Shown: in pieces, positions 6,909-15,849 of the stretch
Position numbering within the stretch: position 1 is the first letter of the stretch
Layout: the number at the start of each line of letters is the position of its first letter
Assembly (NCBI RefSeq): GCF_001544295.1
Contig: NZ_BCQF01000002.1
Span: 1-64,000, forward strand
DNA length: 64,000 nucleotides
Reading direction: 5' to 3'
DNA from: Enterococcus pseudoavium NBRC 100491
GTDB lineage: Bacteria; Bacillota; Bacilli; Lactobacillales; Enterococcaceae
Notes under the pieces: model-generated
The model's database searches: none
What the model was told of the DNA's origin: nothing
What the model saw: only the letters and a program-made list of their open reading frames with translations
Translations under genes and position numbers: made by a program

Positions 6909-9900
6909 ATGCCATTACAATTTTTATTAGGTGCCGGACAGAATGATGCAAAAGAGCGGCTGATTGAAACAGCGCAAGCTTGGTTAGCGCAGAATGCTGA
7001 GAATCGGGTATTTTTCTTAGTCCCCAATTACAATAAATTCGAGCAGGAAATCACGCTCCTTTCTACGATGAAACAGCTAACTGGTGAAACAGAGTTTAGT
7101 ACGCTCCGAACCCAAGTTTTTAGCTTTCAACGATTAGCGTGGTATTTTTTACAACGAGATGGGCAAGTTCCAGGAAATCTTCTGTCTGAAGCCGGCAATG
7201 CAATGATTTTGCGAAAAATCTTACAGGAACAACGGGAAGAATTAACGATTTTCCGCGGAGAAGTCAATAAAACCGGCTTCATCCAACAACTAGTAAGCTT
7301 TTATCAAGAAATGCAGATAGGCAATGTAACGGTCGATGATTTGTTTGAAACGGGAAATGATCCAGACCAAGCATTGAAATTGCAGGATTTACAAAAAATT
7401 TTTGTGGCCTATGAAGCGGCACTACTAACTTATCAAGTAGCCAATCAAGACCCTTTGTTGTTGCTACAAGCCTATTTGAGTCAGCAAGATTTAAGGCGGA
7501 ATTTGTTTATTGTCAGTGGGTTTGCGCGCTTTAACGCACGGGAGTTAAATGTGCTGAGTGGTTTGATGGCTAGTGGTGAATTGTTAGTCTCATTAGAATT
7601 GGATCGAGCGTATCCAAGTGAAGAACCGAATCCGCTAGATCTATTTGCAGATCCGGGAAAAACTTATTTTCAATTGAAGCGAGCAGCCGATAGCCAGCAA
7701 ATAGCAGTTCGTCCGGATCGCTTTGCCCAGAAAAATGATTCAATCTTCAATCAAGTCGGTGAATTTTGGGCCAATCAAAAAAGGGTGAAACTAAGCGGAA
7801 CGGATCAACTGCAAATCACCAAATATGCCACAGTGGCTGAAGAAATTCGTAAAGTTGGTGAAGAAATTCGCCGCTTAGTCAGAGAAAAAGGCTATCGCTA
7901 TCAAGACATTCAGATTTTGTTACGTAATCCGCAAGTCTATAACAGTGTGCTGCCGGATATCTTTCAAAAGTTAGAGATCCCTTTTTATTTGGATGAGACA
8001 CAGGAGATGGCTGCCCATCCACTGATCGAATTTTTGCAATCTTTGTTTCTGATTGATAGTTATCATTATCGGATCAATGATGTTTTTCGAATGTTACGAA
8101 CAGAACTGTTTGCCCCTTTTGATTGGACCGCTGATAACTGGTCGACACAACAAAAACAATATCGAGAAATGATTGATCAGGCTGAGAACGTTTGTTTAGC
8201 GTATAATTTTCGCGGCAGTGCATGGACGAAAGCAGCAGAGTGGGAATTTGTCGATTATGATTTTGAGACTGATGTCTTTAATGATGCTAAACAACTAGAG
8301 GAAATTGCGAATCAAGTTCGCCGTTCTGTTCAGCAAATTTTGCCTAATTTTTTCAAGCAGATTAAACAGGCGAATGATGGACTGGAAGCGGCAACGTTGT
8401 TTTATCATTTTTTAGCGGACAGTGGAGTGAAACGGCAACTGCTTTTTTGGCGAGACCAAGAAGTTGAAAAAGGAAATTTGGAAAAAGCCCGTAATCATGA
8501 GCAAACGTGGCAAGCCTTGCTGGATCTGTTAGACGAGTATGTCTTGATCTATGGCATGGATTCTTTTGATTGGGCGACCTTCCAAGAAATCTTTTTAGCA
8601 GGGTTAATGAATTTAACTTACGGCAAGATTCCAACAGCTATCGACCAAGTCCGAGTCAATGATTTAGAGCTAGCGCGTGTTGATCAAATGAAAGTGACCT
8701 TTGCGATTGGTTTGAATAATAATGATTTTCCTGCGCGTTTTGACGATAAGGGATTGCTTTCAGCAGAAGAACGTTCGCTGTTTAATCAGCATTTACCAGA
8801 AGGAAAATTTTTGCCGGAGAGCAACAGCTCAAAGGTCAACCGGGAGCCTTTTTTAGCGTATTCAGTTTTCCTTTCGGCGACTGAGCGGCTCTACTTGAGT
8901 GTTGCTACAGCAGTAGAAGGCGAAAAAAAATTAGAAGTATCGACTTTTTTACGGCAATTAAGTCAAGGTTTAGGATTGCCGATTAGGGAAAATGAAACCT
9001 TGAAATTAACGAGTGAGCCGGAACAACATCTCGGAACGATGCGAACGCTGTTGTCGGATTTGATCGCCCTAAATCGCTTGGCTCAGGATGAAAATCGAGC
9101 CTTTTTACCAGCTTGGCGAGAATTGCAAAAATTTATTCAAACCAGCGTCTTAGCTCCGATGGCTCAACGAGTTTTTAAAAGTTTGCAAGAACTCAATGTG
9201 CCGCGGGAGTTATTGCCAGAGACGGCGGAATGCTTGTACGGAAAGAATCTTTATGTTTCGGTTTCACGGATCGAAAATTTCTATAATTGCCAATACAAAT
9301 ATTTTGCTAATTTTGGCTTGAGTTTAAAAGAACGGACAGTTTATGGGCTGACACCCGCAGCAGCTGGGGACTTCTATCATGAAGCGTTGGACCATTTTTT
9401 CCGTTTGATCAACGAACAGGGCTTGAAATTGGCGGAGTTGCAGGAAGCCGAACGTACCCAATTGGCGGATCAGGTCTTAAAGGCTGTTTTCGGAGAAACG
9501 AAATTCGCAATCCTTTCGAGCTCAGCTCGCATGAACTATATTCGCTATCAATTATCACGAACAATTCAAAAGGTGAGTTGGGGATTGGTTCAACAAGGTC
9601 AGCGCACAGCCTTCGAGCCACAGCAAACCGAAGTTATTTTTGGCTCGATTGGTGGTCAGAAGGGCATTCCCGGAATTAATCTTCCTTTGTCAAATGGCGG
9701 TGAAGTCGCGATTCGTGGGAAGATTGATCGTTTAGACCAACTGCAAAAAGGAGAGCAAGATTGGCTGAGTGTGGTGGACTATAAATCGAGTCCGCATAGT
9801 TTCAATGTTTCTGATGCTTATTATGGGATCGCCCTGCAATTGATTACTTATTTGGATGTGGCGGTGACTGATCTTAGTCAAGCACAAGGCAAAGAAATTC

Positions 9901-10391
9901 GGCCTGCCGGAGCCTATTACTTACATGTTCATAACCCGGTCTTGAAAGAACCAAAAAATATTGAGAAAGATTTATTGAAAGCTTATCAATACGATGGACT
10001 ATTTGCTAAAGAGCCCGAGCTTTACGATCAACTGGATCAAAGTCTTGGTGAAAAAGAAAGCTCGTTACTCTTTCCGATTAAAAAGGATAAAGATGGACAG
10101 ACGGTGATTGTTTCGCAGTCCAAAGATAAATTTTATGAACTGGATGAGATCAATCTGTTACGTGAGTACAATCGTGAGAAAATCCGCAGAGCAGGCAATC
10201 AGATCATTTCGGGTGAGATCAAATTGAACCCAACGTATAAAGACAATCAACGAATCGCTTGCCAGCATTGTCCGTTTCGCAGTGTCTGCAAATTTGACGC
10301 GATGCTGAAGGAAAATAATTATCACCGTTTAGAAAAATTAACTAAAGAAGAAGTCTTGAAACGAATGGAGGAAGAACTGCATGACAAATAA
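6909..10391 (+). CDS. rexB: ATP-dependent exonuclease subunit RexB
   Basis: RexB (AddB-type) subunit of the RexAB helicase-nuclease, which processes double-strand DNA ends for RecA-dependent repair. The protein has 1160 residues, normal for RexB. The N terminus reads FLLGAGQNDAKE where AddB has a Walker A loop; the GKT is absent, as usual for RexB. The C-terminal nuclease domain shows GDFYHEALDHF, a DRLD motif and VVDYKSS. Four cysteines (C794, C1118, C1121, C1127) fit the iron-sulfur staple around the nuclease domain. The end overlaps rexA by 11 bases, indicating coupled translation. An upstream TATAAT lies at 6866-6871. Confidence 0.95.
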   Translation: MPLQFLLGAGQNDAKERLIETAQAWLAQNAENRVFFLVPNYNKFEQEITLLSTMKQLTGETEFSTLRTQVFSFQRLAWYFLQRDGQVPGNLLSEAGNAMILRKILQEQREELTIFRGEVNKTGFIQQLVSFYQEMQIGNVTVDDLFETGNDPDQALKLQDLQKIFVAYEAALLTYQVANQDPLLLLQAYLSQQDLRRNLFIVSGFARFNARELNVLSGLMASGELLVSLELDRAYPSEEPNPLDLFADPGKTYFQLKRAADSQQIAVRPDRFAQKNDSIFNQVGEFWANQKRVKLSGTDQLQITKYATVAEEIRKVGEEIRRLVREKGYRYQDIQILLRNPQVYNSVLPDIFQKLEIPFYLDETQEMAAHPLIEFLQSLFLIDSYHYRINDVFRMLRTELFAPFDWTADNWSTQQKQYREMIDQAENVCLAYNFRGSAWTKAAEWEFVDYDFETDVFNDAKQLEEIANQVRRSVQQILPNFFKQIKQANDGLEAATLFYHFLADSGVKRQLLFWRDQEVEKGNLEKARNHEQTWQALLDLLDEYVLIYGMDSFDWATFQEIFLAGLMNLTYGKIPTAIDQVRVNDLELARVDQMKVTFAIGLNNNDFPARFDDKGLLSAEERSLFNQHLPEGKFLPESNSSKVNREPFLAYSVFLSATERLYLSVATAVEGEKKLEVSTFLRQLSQGLGLPIRENETLKLTSEPEQHLGTMRTLLSDLIALNRLAQDENRAFLPAWRELQKFIQTSVLAPMAQRVFKSLQELNVPRELLPETAECLYGKNLYVSVSRIENFYNCQYKYFANFGLSLKERTVYGLTPAAAGDFYHEALDHFFRLINEQGLKLAELQEAERTQLADQVLKAVFGETKFAILSSSARMNYIRYQLSRTIQKVSWGLVQQGQRTAFEPQQTEVIFGSIGGQKGIPGINLPLSNGGEVAIRGKIDRLDQLQKGEQDWLSVVDYKSSPHSFNVSDAYYGIALQLITYLDVAVTDLSQAQGKEIRPAGAYYLHVHNPVLKEPKNIEKDLLKAYQYDGLFAKEPELYDQLDQSLGEKESSLLFPIKKDKDGQTVIVSQSKDKFYELDEINLLREYNREKIRRAGNQIISGEIKLNPTYKDNQRIACQHCPFRSVCKFDAMLKENNYHRLEKLTKEEVLKRMEEELHDK

Positions 10392-13300
10392 ATATCCAAT
10401 CCCTCCAAAGGCCCCCAATGAAATCTATACTGATTCGCAGTGGCAAGCGATTTATGATCAAGGAACCAATCTTTTGGTCTCGGCTTCTGCTGGTTCAGGA
10501 AAAACCGCGGTGCTCGTCAGACGAGTGATCGAAAAAATTAAGCGTCAACAGCTTTCAGTTGATCAACTGTTGGTGGTGACGTTTACGGAAGCGGCCGCTA
10601 GCGAAATGAAAGAACGGATCCAAAGCGCCTTGCAAGAAGCGATCAATCAAGAAACGGATCAAGAGTTAAAAAATCATTTCACGCGCCAGTTAGCCTTGTT
10701 ACCGACTGCGAATATCTCAACACTGCATTCTTTTTGTTCAAAAGTGATCCAACGTTTTTTCTATTTGATTGATTTAGATCCAAGTTATCGAATGTTGACC
10801 GATGATACTGAGACGATTTTATTGAAAGAAGATGTTTGGGATGCGTTGCGAGAAACCTTCTATGAAGAGAACCAAGAGATTTTCTACCGTTTGACAGAGA
10901 ATTTCTCAAATGATCGCAGTGACAGTGGCTTAGAGGATTTGATTTTAGCCATGTATGAATTCGCTCGGGCGAATCCGGAACCCTTTGACTGGTTGGATAG
11001 CTTAGTCGAAAACTATCGGGTCAAGGACTTGGCGGAGTCAGCGCTATTTCGACAACTGGTTCAGCCCCAAGTACTAACGACACTCCAAGAAGTCGCTCAG
11101 AGCTATCAGTGGTTGATTACTGCCAGTCAAGGAAGCGATGAATTGAAAAAAATTACCATGCTTGGTGAAAATGAACTGTCCCTTATGCGACAGCTTCAGC
11201 AAGCCGTAGAAGAAAGAAAAGTAGAAGAGGTATTTCAACTTTTTTCAACGCTGAAATTTCCAGCCTATCCTTCGCCTCGAAAAAAGGAAATCAAAGAACT
11301 TTATGGGGATGTGATCGCGGAATGCAAAAATTATCGTGATCAGGCTAAGCAAGCACTGTTGAAGCTCAAAGAACAGTATTTTGCGGTTTCGCCAACAGAA
11401 CAGATTGAGCGTCTGCAAGCGGCTTTGCCAATCGTTGAAGAATTAGTGCGGGTGGAGAAATCTTTTATTGTTGCTTATTCAGCTAAAAAAAGGGAAAAAG
11501 GCATGCTGGATTTCAATGATCTGGAACATTTTACTTTTCAAATTTTACAGAAACAAATCGATGGAAGTAACCCAGCCCAAGAGTACTATCGTCACCGTTT
11601 CGCAGAAGTTCTAGTTGATGAATATCAAGATATTAATCAGTTGCAAGAAGCAATTTTGCAGCAACTTAGCAGCGAAACACCTGGGAATTTATTCATGGTG
11701 GGGGATGTCAAACAGTCGATTTACGGTTTTCGCTTGGCTGACCCGACATTGTTTATTCAAAAATATCACGAATTTGCGGAAGAAAAAGGTGGTCGGCGGA
11801 TCATCCTGGCAGAAAATTTTCGCTCTAGAAAAGAAGTATTAGATTTTACCAATTTGGTCTTCTCCCAATTAATGGACCAAACGGTCGGCCAGATCGAATA
11901 TGATCAGCAAGCTCAGCTGATTAATGGCTTTACGGCTTTTCCTGAAACTGATGATTTTGCTCCGGAGCTTTTGATCTATCAAAAAAATGGCGAGGTTCCT
12001 GAATGGATCGAAGATAAATCGATGGGCGAGATTTTTATGACGGCCACTAAGATCCGGCAATTGATCGATCAAGGTTTTGAGATCTACGATAAAAAGAAAA
12101 AAGCTTCGCGGCCACTGAAATATGAAGACATCGTCTTATTGACACCAACTCGAAGCCACAATTTGACGATTATGGAAGTCTTTAAGCAATTAGGAATTCC
12201 CTTAGCGATCAATGATACTCAAAATTATTTTCAATCAACTGAATTACGAGTAATGATCTCCTTACTGCAGATCATTGATAATCCTTATCAAGATATTCCT
12301 TTAGCCGCTGTTTTACGTTCACCAATCGTAGGACTGCAAGAAGAAGAACTGGCACAAGTCCGGCTAGCATTACCGCAAAAGGAATACTATCAAGCGGTTA
12401 AGCGTTATTTACAAACAAACGAAGGTAAGACCGCGGAAAAACTGGCGCTTTTTCTCGAACAATTAGACGATTGGCGCGAGTTTGCACGACGGGAAGCTTT
12501 AGCGGATTTGCTAGTGAAAATTTACAATGAGACGGCTTACTTGGATTATGTTCTAGGCATGCCAGCTGGCCAACAACGACATGCCAATCTGTTGGCGCTA
12601 ATCGAACGGGCCAAAGATTATGAACGCAGCAGTTTCCGTGGCTTATATCAATTTATTCGCTTCATTGAAAAAATGCAGGAAAAAGACAAAGATTTAGGTG
12701 AGCCACCGACGGAAGAATTGCAAGATGCTGTACGAGTAATGACGATCCATGGAAGTAAAGGCTTGGAATTTCCCGTCGTCTTCTTGTTAGATATGAGTAA
12801 AAGTTTCAATGTACAAGATACTCGGAAAAATTATGTGTTTGATGAACGTTTAGGACTAGGGATTCGTTTGTTGACCCCGGATACGCGGATCAGGCAGGAT
12901 ACATTGCTATTTCAAATCATCAAACAGAAAAACCTTAATAAACTATTATCTGAAGAAATGCGCAAACTATATGTCGCTTTGACACGGGCGGAGCAGAAAC
13001 TATTTTTAGTAGGTTCCTATGATGAGGAAGCAGCGGCCTATAAAGTCTGGAGTAAAGGCGCGTTAAATGAGCAACTTGTTTTAGATGCCGGCCTGCGAAA
13101 TGGGCAAAATGATAGTTTCTTTGATTGGATTGGGATGACTTTGTTCCGACATCCATTGATGTCAGAATATCAAAAAGAATATGCAATCAATCAACCGGCT
13201 ATGTTAACACAACATCCTGCTACTTTTAAAGTGGATTTTGTTGATCCTAAGCGAATTACAGCAGCCGTCCAAAACTATCTGCCAGAAATTAAAACATTGG

Positions 13301-14058
13301 AAATCCCCCAAGGTGTGATCGACATCCAAGCGGTGAAAAAAAGTTTGTTGTTTGAATATCCTTATCCAGAAGCCACCAAAACGACCAGCTATCAATCGGT
13401 TTCTGAATTAAAACGATTGTATGATGATCCGGATAATCGGGAGACGTTAGAGCTGACAGCGACTCAGACTCAGTATCGTTTTACGAATGATGAATTAGCT
13501 GAGCCAAAATTTTTAAGTACGAAAAAGGAAATTTCAGCAGCTGAGATTGGAACTGCCACTCATTTAGTCATGCAGCTATTACCTCTTAACCAACTTCCAC
13601 AAAGGTCGGAGATTGAGCGACTCATTGAAGCATTAGTTATACGACGCACTTTGACGGAAGAAATTGCAGAAAAAATTCCGGTTGAGGCTATTTTACAATT
13701 TTTAACAACTGAGCTGGGTCAATCTTTGATTCAATCTGCCGATCATCTTTATCGGGAAGAACCCTTTGCGATGCTGTTGCCGGCTGATCAATTATTCAAA
13801 GACTATCAAAATCAAGATGAGATCTTAGTTCACGGAATTATCGATGGCTATGTAGAATTCGCCGATCATCTGTTGCTATATGATCTAAAAACGGATTACT
13901 ATACACCGGAACGGGAAGGCCAATTGATTGATCGCTATCGAGGGCAAATTAATTTGTATAAGACAGCTTTAGAAAAAGCTAAACAAAAACCGGTAACGTC
14001 CGCCTACTTAATTTTTTTACAAGGCAATAAAGCCATTAATTTGTTAAAAACTCCTTAG
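10381..14058 (+). CDS. rexA: ATP-dependent helicase/nuclease subunit RexA
   Basis: RexA (AddA-type) subunit, a UvrD-like superfamily 1A 3'-5' helicase fused to a RecB-type nuclease. Walker A is SASAGSGKT at residues 34-42, motif II is DEYQD at 413-417, motif III is GDVKQSIYGFR, and motif V is TIHGSKGLEFPVVF. The C-terminal nuclease domain carries GTATHLVMQLL and the metal-binding YDLKTDYY. The length of 1225 residues matches the family. It starts inside the end of rexB, and the pair forms one operon whose product is the functional equivalent of RecBCD in this lineage. Confidence 0.96.
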   Translation: MTNKYPIPPKAPNEIYTDSQWQAIYDQGTNLLVSASAGSGKTAVLVRRVIEKIKRQQLSVDQLLVVTFTEAAASEMKERIQSALQEAINQETDQELKNHFTRQLALLPTANISTLHSFCSKVIQRFFYLIDLDPSYRMLTDDTETILLKEDVWDALRETFYEENQEIFYRLTENFSNDRSDSGLEDLILAMYEFARANPEPFDWLDSLVENYRVKDLAESALFRQLVQPQVLTTLQEVAQSYQWLITASQGSDELKKITMLGENELSLMRQLQQAVEERKVEEVFQLFSTLKFPAYPSPRKKEIKELYGDVIAECKNYRDQAKQALLKLKEQYFAVSPTEQIERLQAALPIVEELVRVEKSFIVAYSAKKREKGMLDFNDLEHFTFQILQKQIDGSNPAQEYYRHRFAEVLVDEYQDINQLQEAILQQLSSETPGNLFMVGDVKQSIYGFRLADPTLFIQKYHEFAEEKGGRRIILAENFRSRKEVLDFTNLVFSQLMDQTVGQIEYDQQAQLINGFTAFPETDDFAPELLIYQKNGEVPEWIEDKSMGEIFMTATKIRQLIDQGFEIYDKKKKASRPLKYEDIVLLTPTRSHNLTIMEVFKQLGIPLAINDTQNYFQSTELRVMISLLQIIDNPYQDIPLAAVLRSPIVGLQEEELAQVRLALPQKEYYQAVKRYLQTNEGKTAEKLALFLEQLDDWREFARREALADLLVKIYNETAYLDYVLGMPAGQQRHANLLALIERAKDYERSSFRGLYQFIRFIEKMQEKDKDLGEPPTEELQDAVRVMTIHGSKGLEFPVVFLLDMSKSFNVQDTRKNYVFDERLGLGIRLLTPDTRIRQDTLLFQIIKQKNLNKLLSEEMRKLYVALTRAEQKLFLVGSYDEEAAAYKVWSKGALNEQLVLDAGLRNGQNDSFFDWIGMTLFRHPLMSEYQKEYAINQPAMLTQHPATFKVDFVDPKRITAAVQNYLPEIKTLEIPQGVIDIQAVKKSLLFEYPYPEATKTTSYQSVSELKRLYDDPDNRETLELTATQTQYRFTNDELAEPKFLSTKKEISAAEIGTATHLVMQLLPLNQLPQRSEIERLIEALVIRRTLTEEIAEKIPVEAILQFLTTELGQSLIQSADHLYREEPFAMLLPADQLFKDYQNQDEILVHGIIDGYVEFADHLLLYDLKTDYYTPEREGQLIDRYRGQINLYKTALEKAKQKPVTSAYLIFLQGNKAINLLKTP

Positions 14059-14124
14059 GGCTAGGCAAGTTATACTTATAAAAGGTAAGTGATGTGCTAT
14101 ACTCTCTCTATCGAGGTGAGAATT

Positions 14125-14469
14125 ATGGAACAAGTAGAAGTAATGGACTTTTCGCTCTGTCCGAAATTTGAGAAGGGATTTCAAATTTTAGGAAAAAAAT
14201 GGAACGGGTTAATTATTGATGTATTGTTAGAACGCGGACCTCAAAGATTTGTCGATATTGCTGCAATGATTCCGGCGGTTAGTGATCGGGTTTTAACCGA
14301 GCGTTTAAAAGAATTAGAAGCAGAAGGCATCGTTGGCCGAATGATTGCTTGCGAAAGTCAAAAGCGAATGGATTATTGTCTGACCAAAAAAGGAGAAGCT
14401 CTGAGAAATGTGATGAATGAAATACATCAGTGGGGCGAGACTTGGATTACGGATGAAGAATGTAGTTGA
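14125..14469 (+). CDS. HxlR-family transcriptional regulator
   Basis: A small winged-helix regulator of the HxlR family (114 residues). The family core is visible: LCPKFEKGFQILGKKWNGLIIDVLL, the recognition region VSDRVLTERLKELEAEGIVGR and the wing KRMDYCLTKKGEAL. Cys12 of the N-terminal motif is present; in redox-sensing relatives this position can respond to electrophiles, but that is not certain here. The start at 14125 follows GAGGTGAG. A -10 element TGCTATACT lies at about 14096-14104. It is monocistronic and its target is not evident. Confidence 0.88.
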   Translation: MEQVEVMDFSLCPKFEKGFQILGKKWNGLIIDVLLERGPQRFVDIAAMIPAVSDRVLTERLKELEAEGIVGRMIACESQKRMDYCLTKKGEALRNVMNEIHQWGETWITDEECS

Positions 14470-14516
14470 TAAATTTTTTGATTTCTTGTAGTATTGGGAT
14501 AGTCAATTGAATAGTT

Positions 14517-14740
14517 TAAAAAGCGTTGATAGAAAAGAGTAGTCTTTTAAAGTTTGAAGGGAGTGCCTGTCGTTGACTGGGAGCAGGCTAAGCAAGAAAA
14601 AGATGAAGTTCACTTCTGGAGCTTGTCGTAAGACCGGCAGAGCCGTTAAAAAAGAGAGAGCGTCAATCAATTTTCAATTGACGAATTAGGATGGTATCGC
14701 GAGACCTCGTTCCTTGATAGGAGCGAGGTCTCTTTGTGTT
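14517..14740 (+). promoter_or_regulatory. T-box leader of pheST (Phe specifier)
   Basis: A tRNA-sensing T-box leader that lets uncharged tRNA-Phe prevent termination before pheST. The specifier TTC (14609-14611) lies in GAAGTTCACTTCTGG at the end of stem I. The T-box sequence at about 14686-14702 reads AGGATGGTATCGCG, differing from the usual AGGGTGGTACCGCG at two positions. The tRNA-pairing TGGT is intact and fits the A discriminator of tRNA-Phe. The terminator is GAGACCTCGTTCC/GGAGCGAGGTCTC at 14701-14732 with TTTGTGTT. Confidence 0.9.
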
Positions 14741-14799
14741 CATTTTATGGGATCTTAAGTGGAATTTTTCACTTTAGCAACAGGGAAAGGAAGAAAACA

Positions 14800-15843
14800 A
14801 TGAGTTTACAAGAACAATTAGAAGAGTTAAAAAGTCAAACGTTGGCCAAAATTACGGCAGCGCAAGAACTTGCTGCGGTCGAAACGATTCGGGTAGAGAC
14901 CTTAGGAAAAAAAGGACCAATCACTGAAGTATTAAGAGGAATGCGGGACCTTTCAGCAGAAGAGCGACCAAAAGTCGGCGCTTTTGCGAACGAAATTCGT
15001 GATCTGTTAACAGAAGCGATCGAAGAGCGTAAAGCGACTTTAACAGAAGCCGCGTTAGAAAAACAATTAGCAGCGGAATCATTAGATGTAACTTTGCCAG
15101 GAAAACAAGTTTCCCAGGGGACGCGCCACGTATTGACGCAAATCATGGAAGAAATAGAAGATACTTTTATTGGGATGGGTTACCAAGTCATTGAAGGAAC
15201 AGAGGTTGAATCTGATCATTATAATTTTGAGCGGATGAATTTGCCGAAAGATCATCCCGCCCGTGACATGCAAGATACGTTTTATATCTCTGATGAGATG
15301 TTACTACGGACACATACTTCACCGGTCCAAGCGCGAACGATGGAAAAACATGACTTTTCAAAAGGTGCATTGCGCATGATCTCACCAGGAAAAGTTTTCC
15401 GCCGCGATACGGATGACGCAACCCATAGTCATCAATTCCACCAAATCGAAGGACTTGTGGTGGATAAAGGCATTACGATGGGCGATTTAAAGGGAACACT
15501 GGAAGTCTTATTAAAAGAATTGTTTGGGGCTGACCGTAAGATTCGTCTGCGTCCAAGTTATTTTCCGTTTACTGAACCTTCTGTTGAAGTGGATGTCAGC
15601 TGTTTCAAATGTGGGGGTAAAGGTTGTAATGTCTGCAAACATACCGGTTGGATCGAGATTTTAGGTGCTGGGATGGTTCATCCAGATGTCTTGGAAATGT
15701 CGGGCATTGATTCTAAAGAATATTCGGGCTTTGCTTTTGGCTTAGGACCGGATCGGATCGCAATGTTGCGTTACGGGGTTAATGATATTCGAAATTTCTA
15801 TTTAAATGATGTTCGTTTCTTAGAACAATTTAAGGGGGAGTAA
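14800..15843 (+). CDS. pheS: Phenylalanine-tRNA ligase alpha subunit
   Basis: Alpha subunit of class II PheRS, which forms phenylalanyl-tRNA as an alpha2beta2 tetramer. An N-terminal coiled-coil tRNA-binding arm (about residues 1-95) precedes the catalytic domain. The domain carries motif 2 ([22 protein letters not shown]) and motif 3 ([17 protein letters not shown]). A Cys cluster [17 protein letters not shown] is inserted before motif 3, as in many Gram-positive PheS proteins. The ATG at 14800 follows GGAAAGGAAG and gives 347 residues, the usual size. pheT starts six bases later. Confidence 0.97.
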   Translation: MSLQEQLEELKSQTLAKITAAQELAAVETIRVETLGKKGPITEVLRGMRDLSAEERPKVGAFANEIRDLLTEAIEERKATLTEAALEKQLAAESLDVTLPGKQVSQGTRHVLTQIMEEIEDTFIGMGYQVIEGTEVESDHYNFERMNLPKDHPARDMQDTFYISDEMLLRTHTSPVQARTMEKHDFSKGALRMISPGKVFRRDTDDATHSHQFHQIEGLVVDKGITMGDLKGTLEVLLKELFGADRKIRLRPSYFPFTEPSVEVDVSCFKCGGKGCNVCKHTGWIEILGAGMVHPDVLEMSGIDSKEYSGFAFGLGPDRIAMLRYGVNDIRNFYLNDVRFLEQFKGE

Positions 15844-15849
15844 GAAGTA

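Noticed and set aside
6909-14058. RexAB as an accessory anti-phage system
   Set aside because: Motifs and length match the standard chromosomal repair complex of Lactobacillales.
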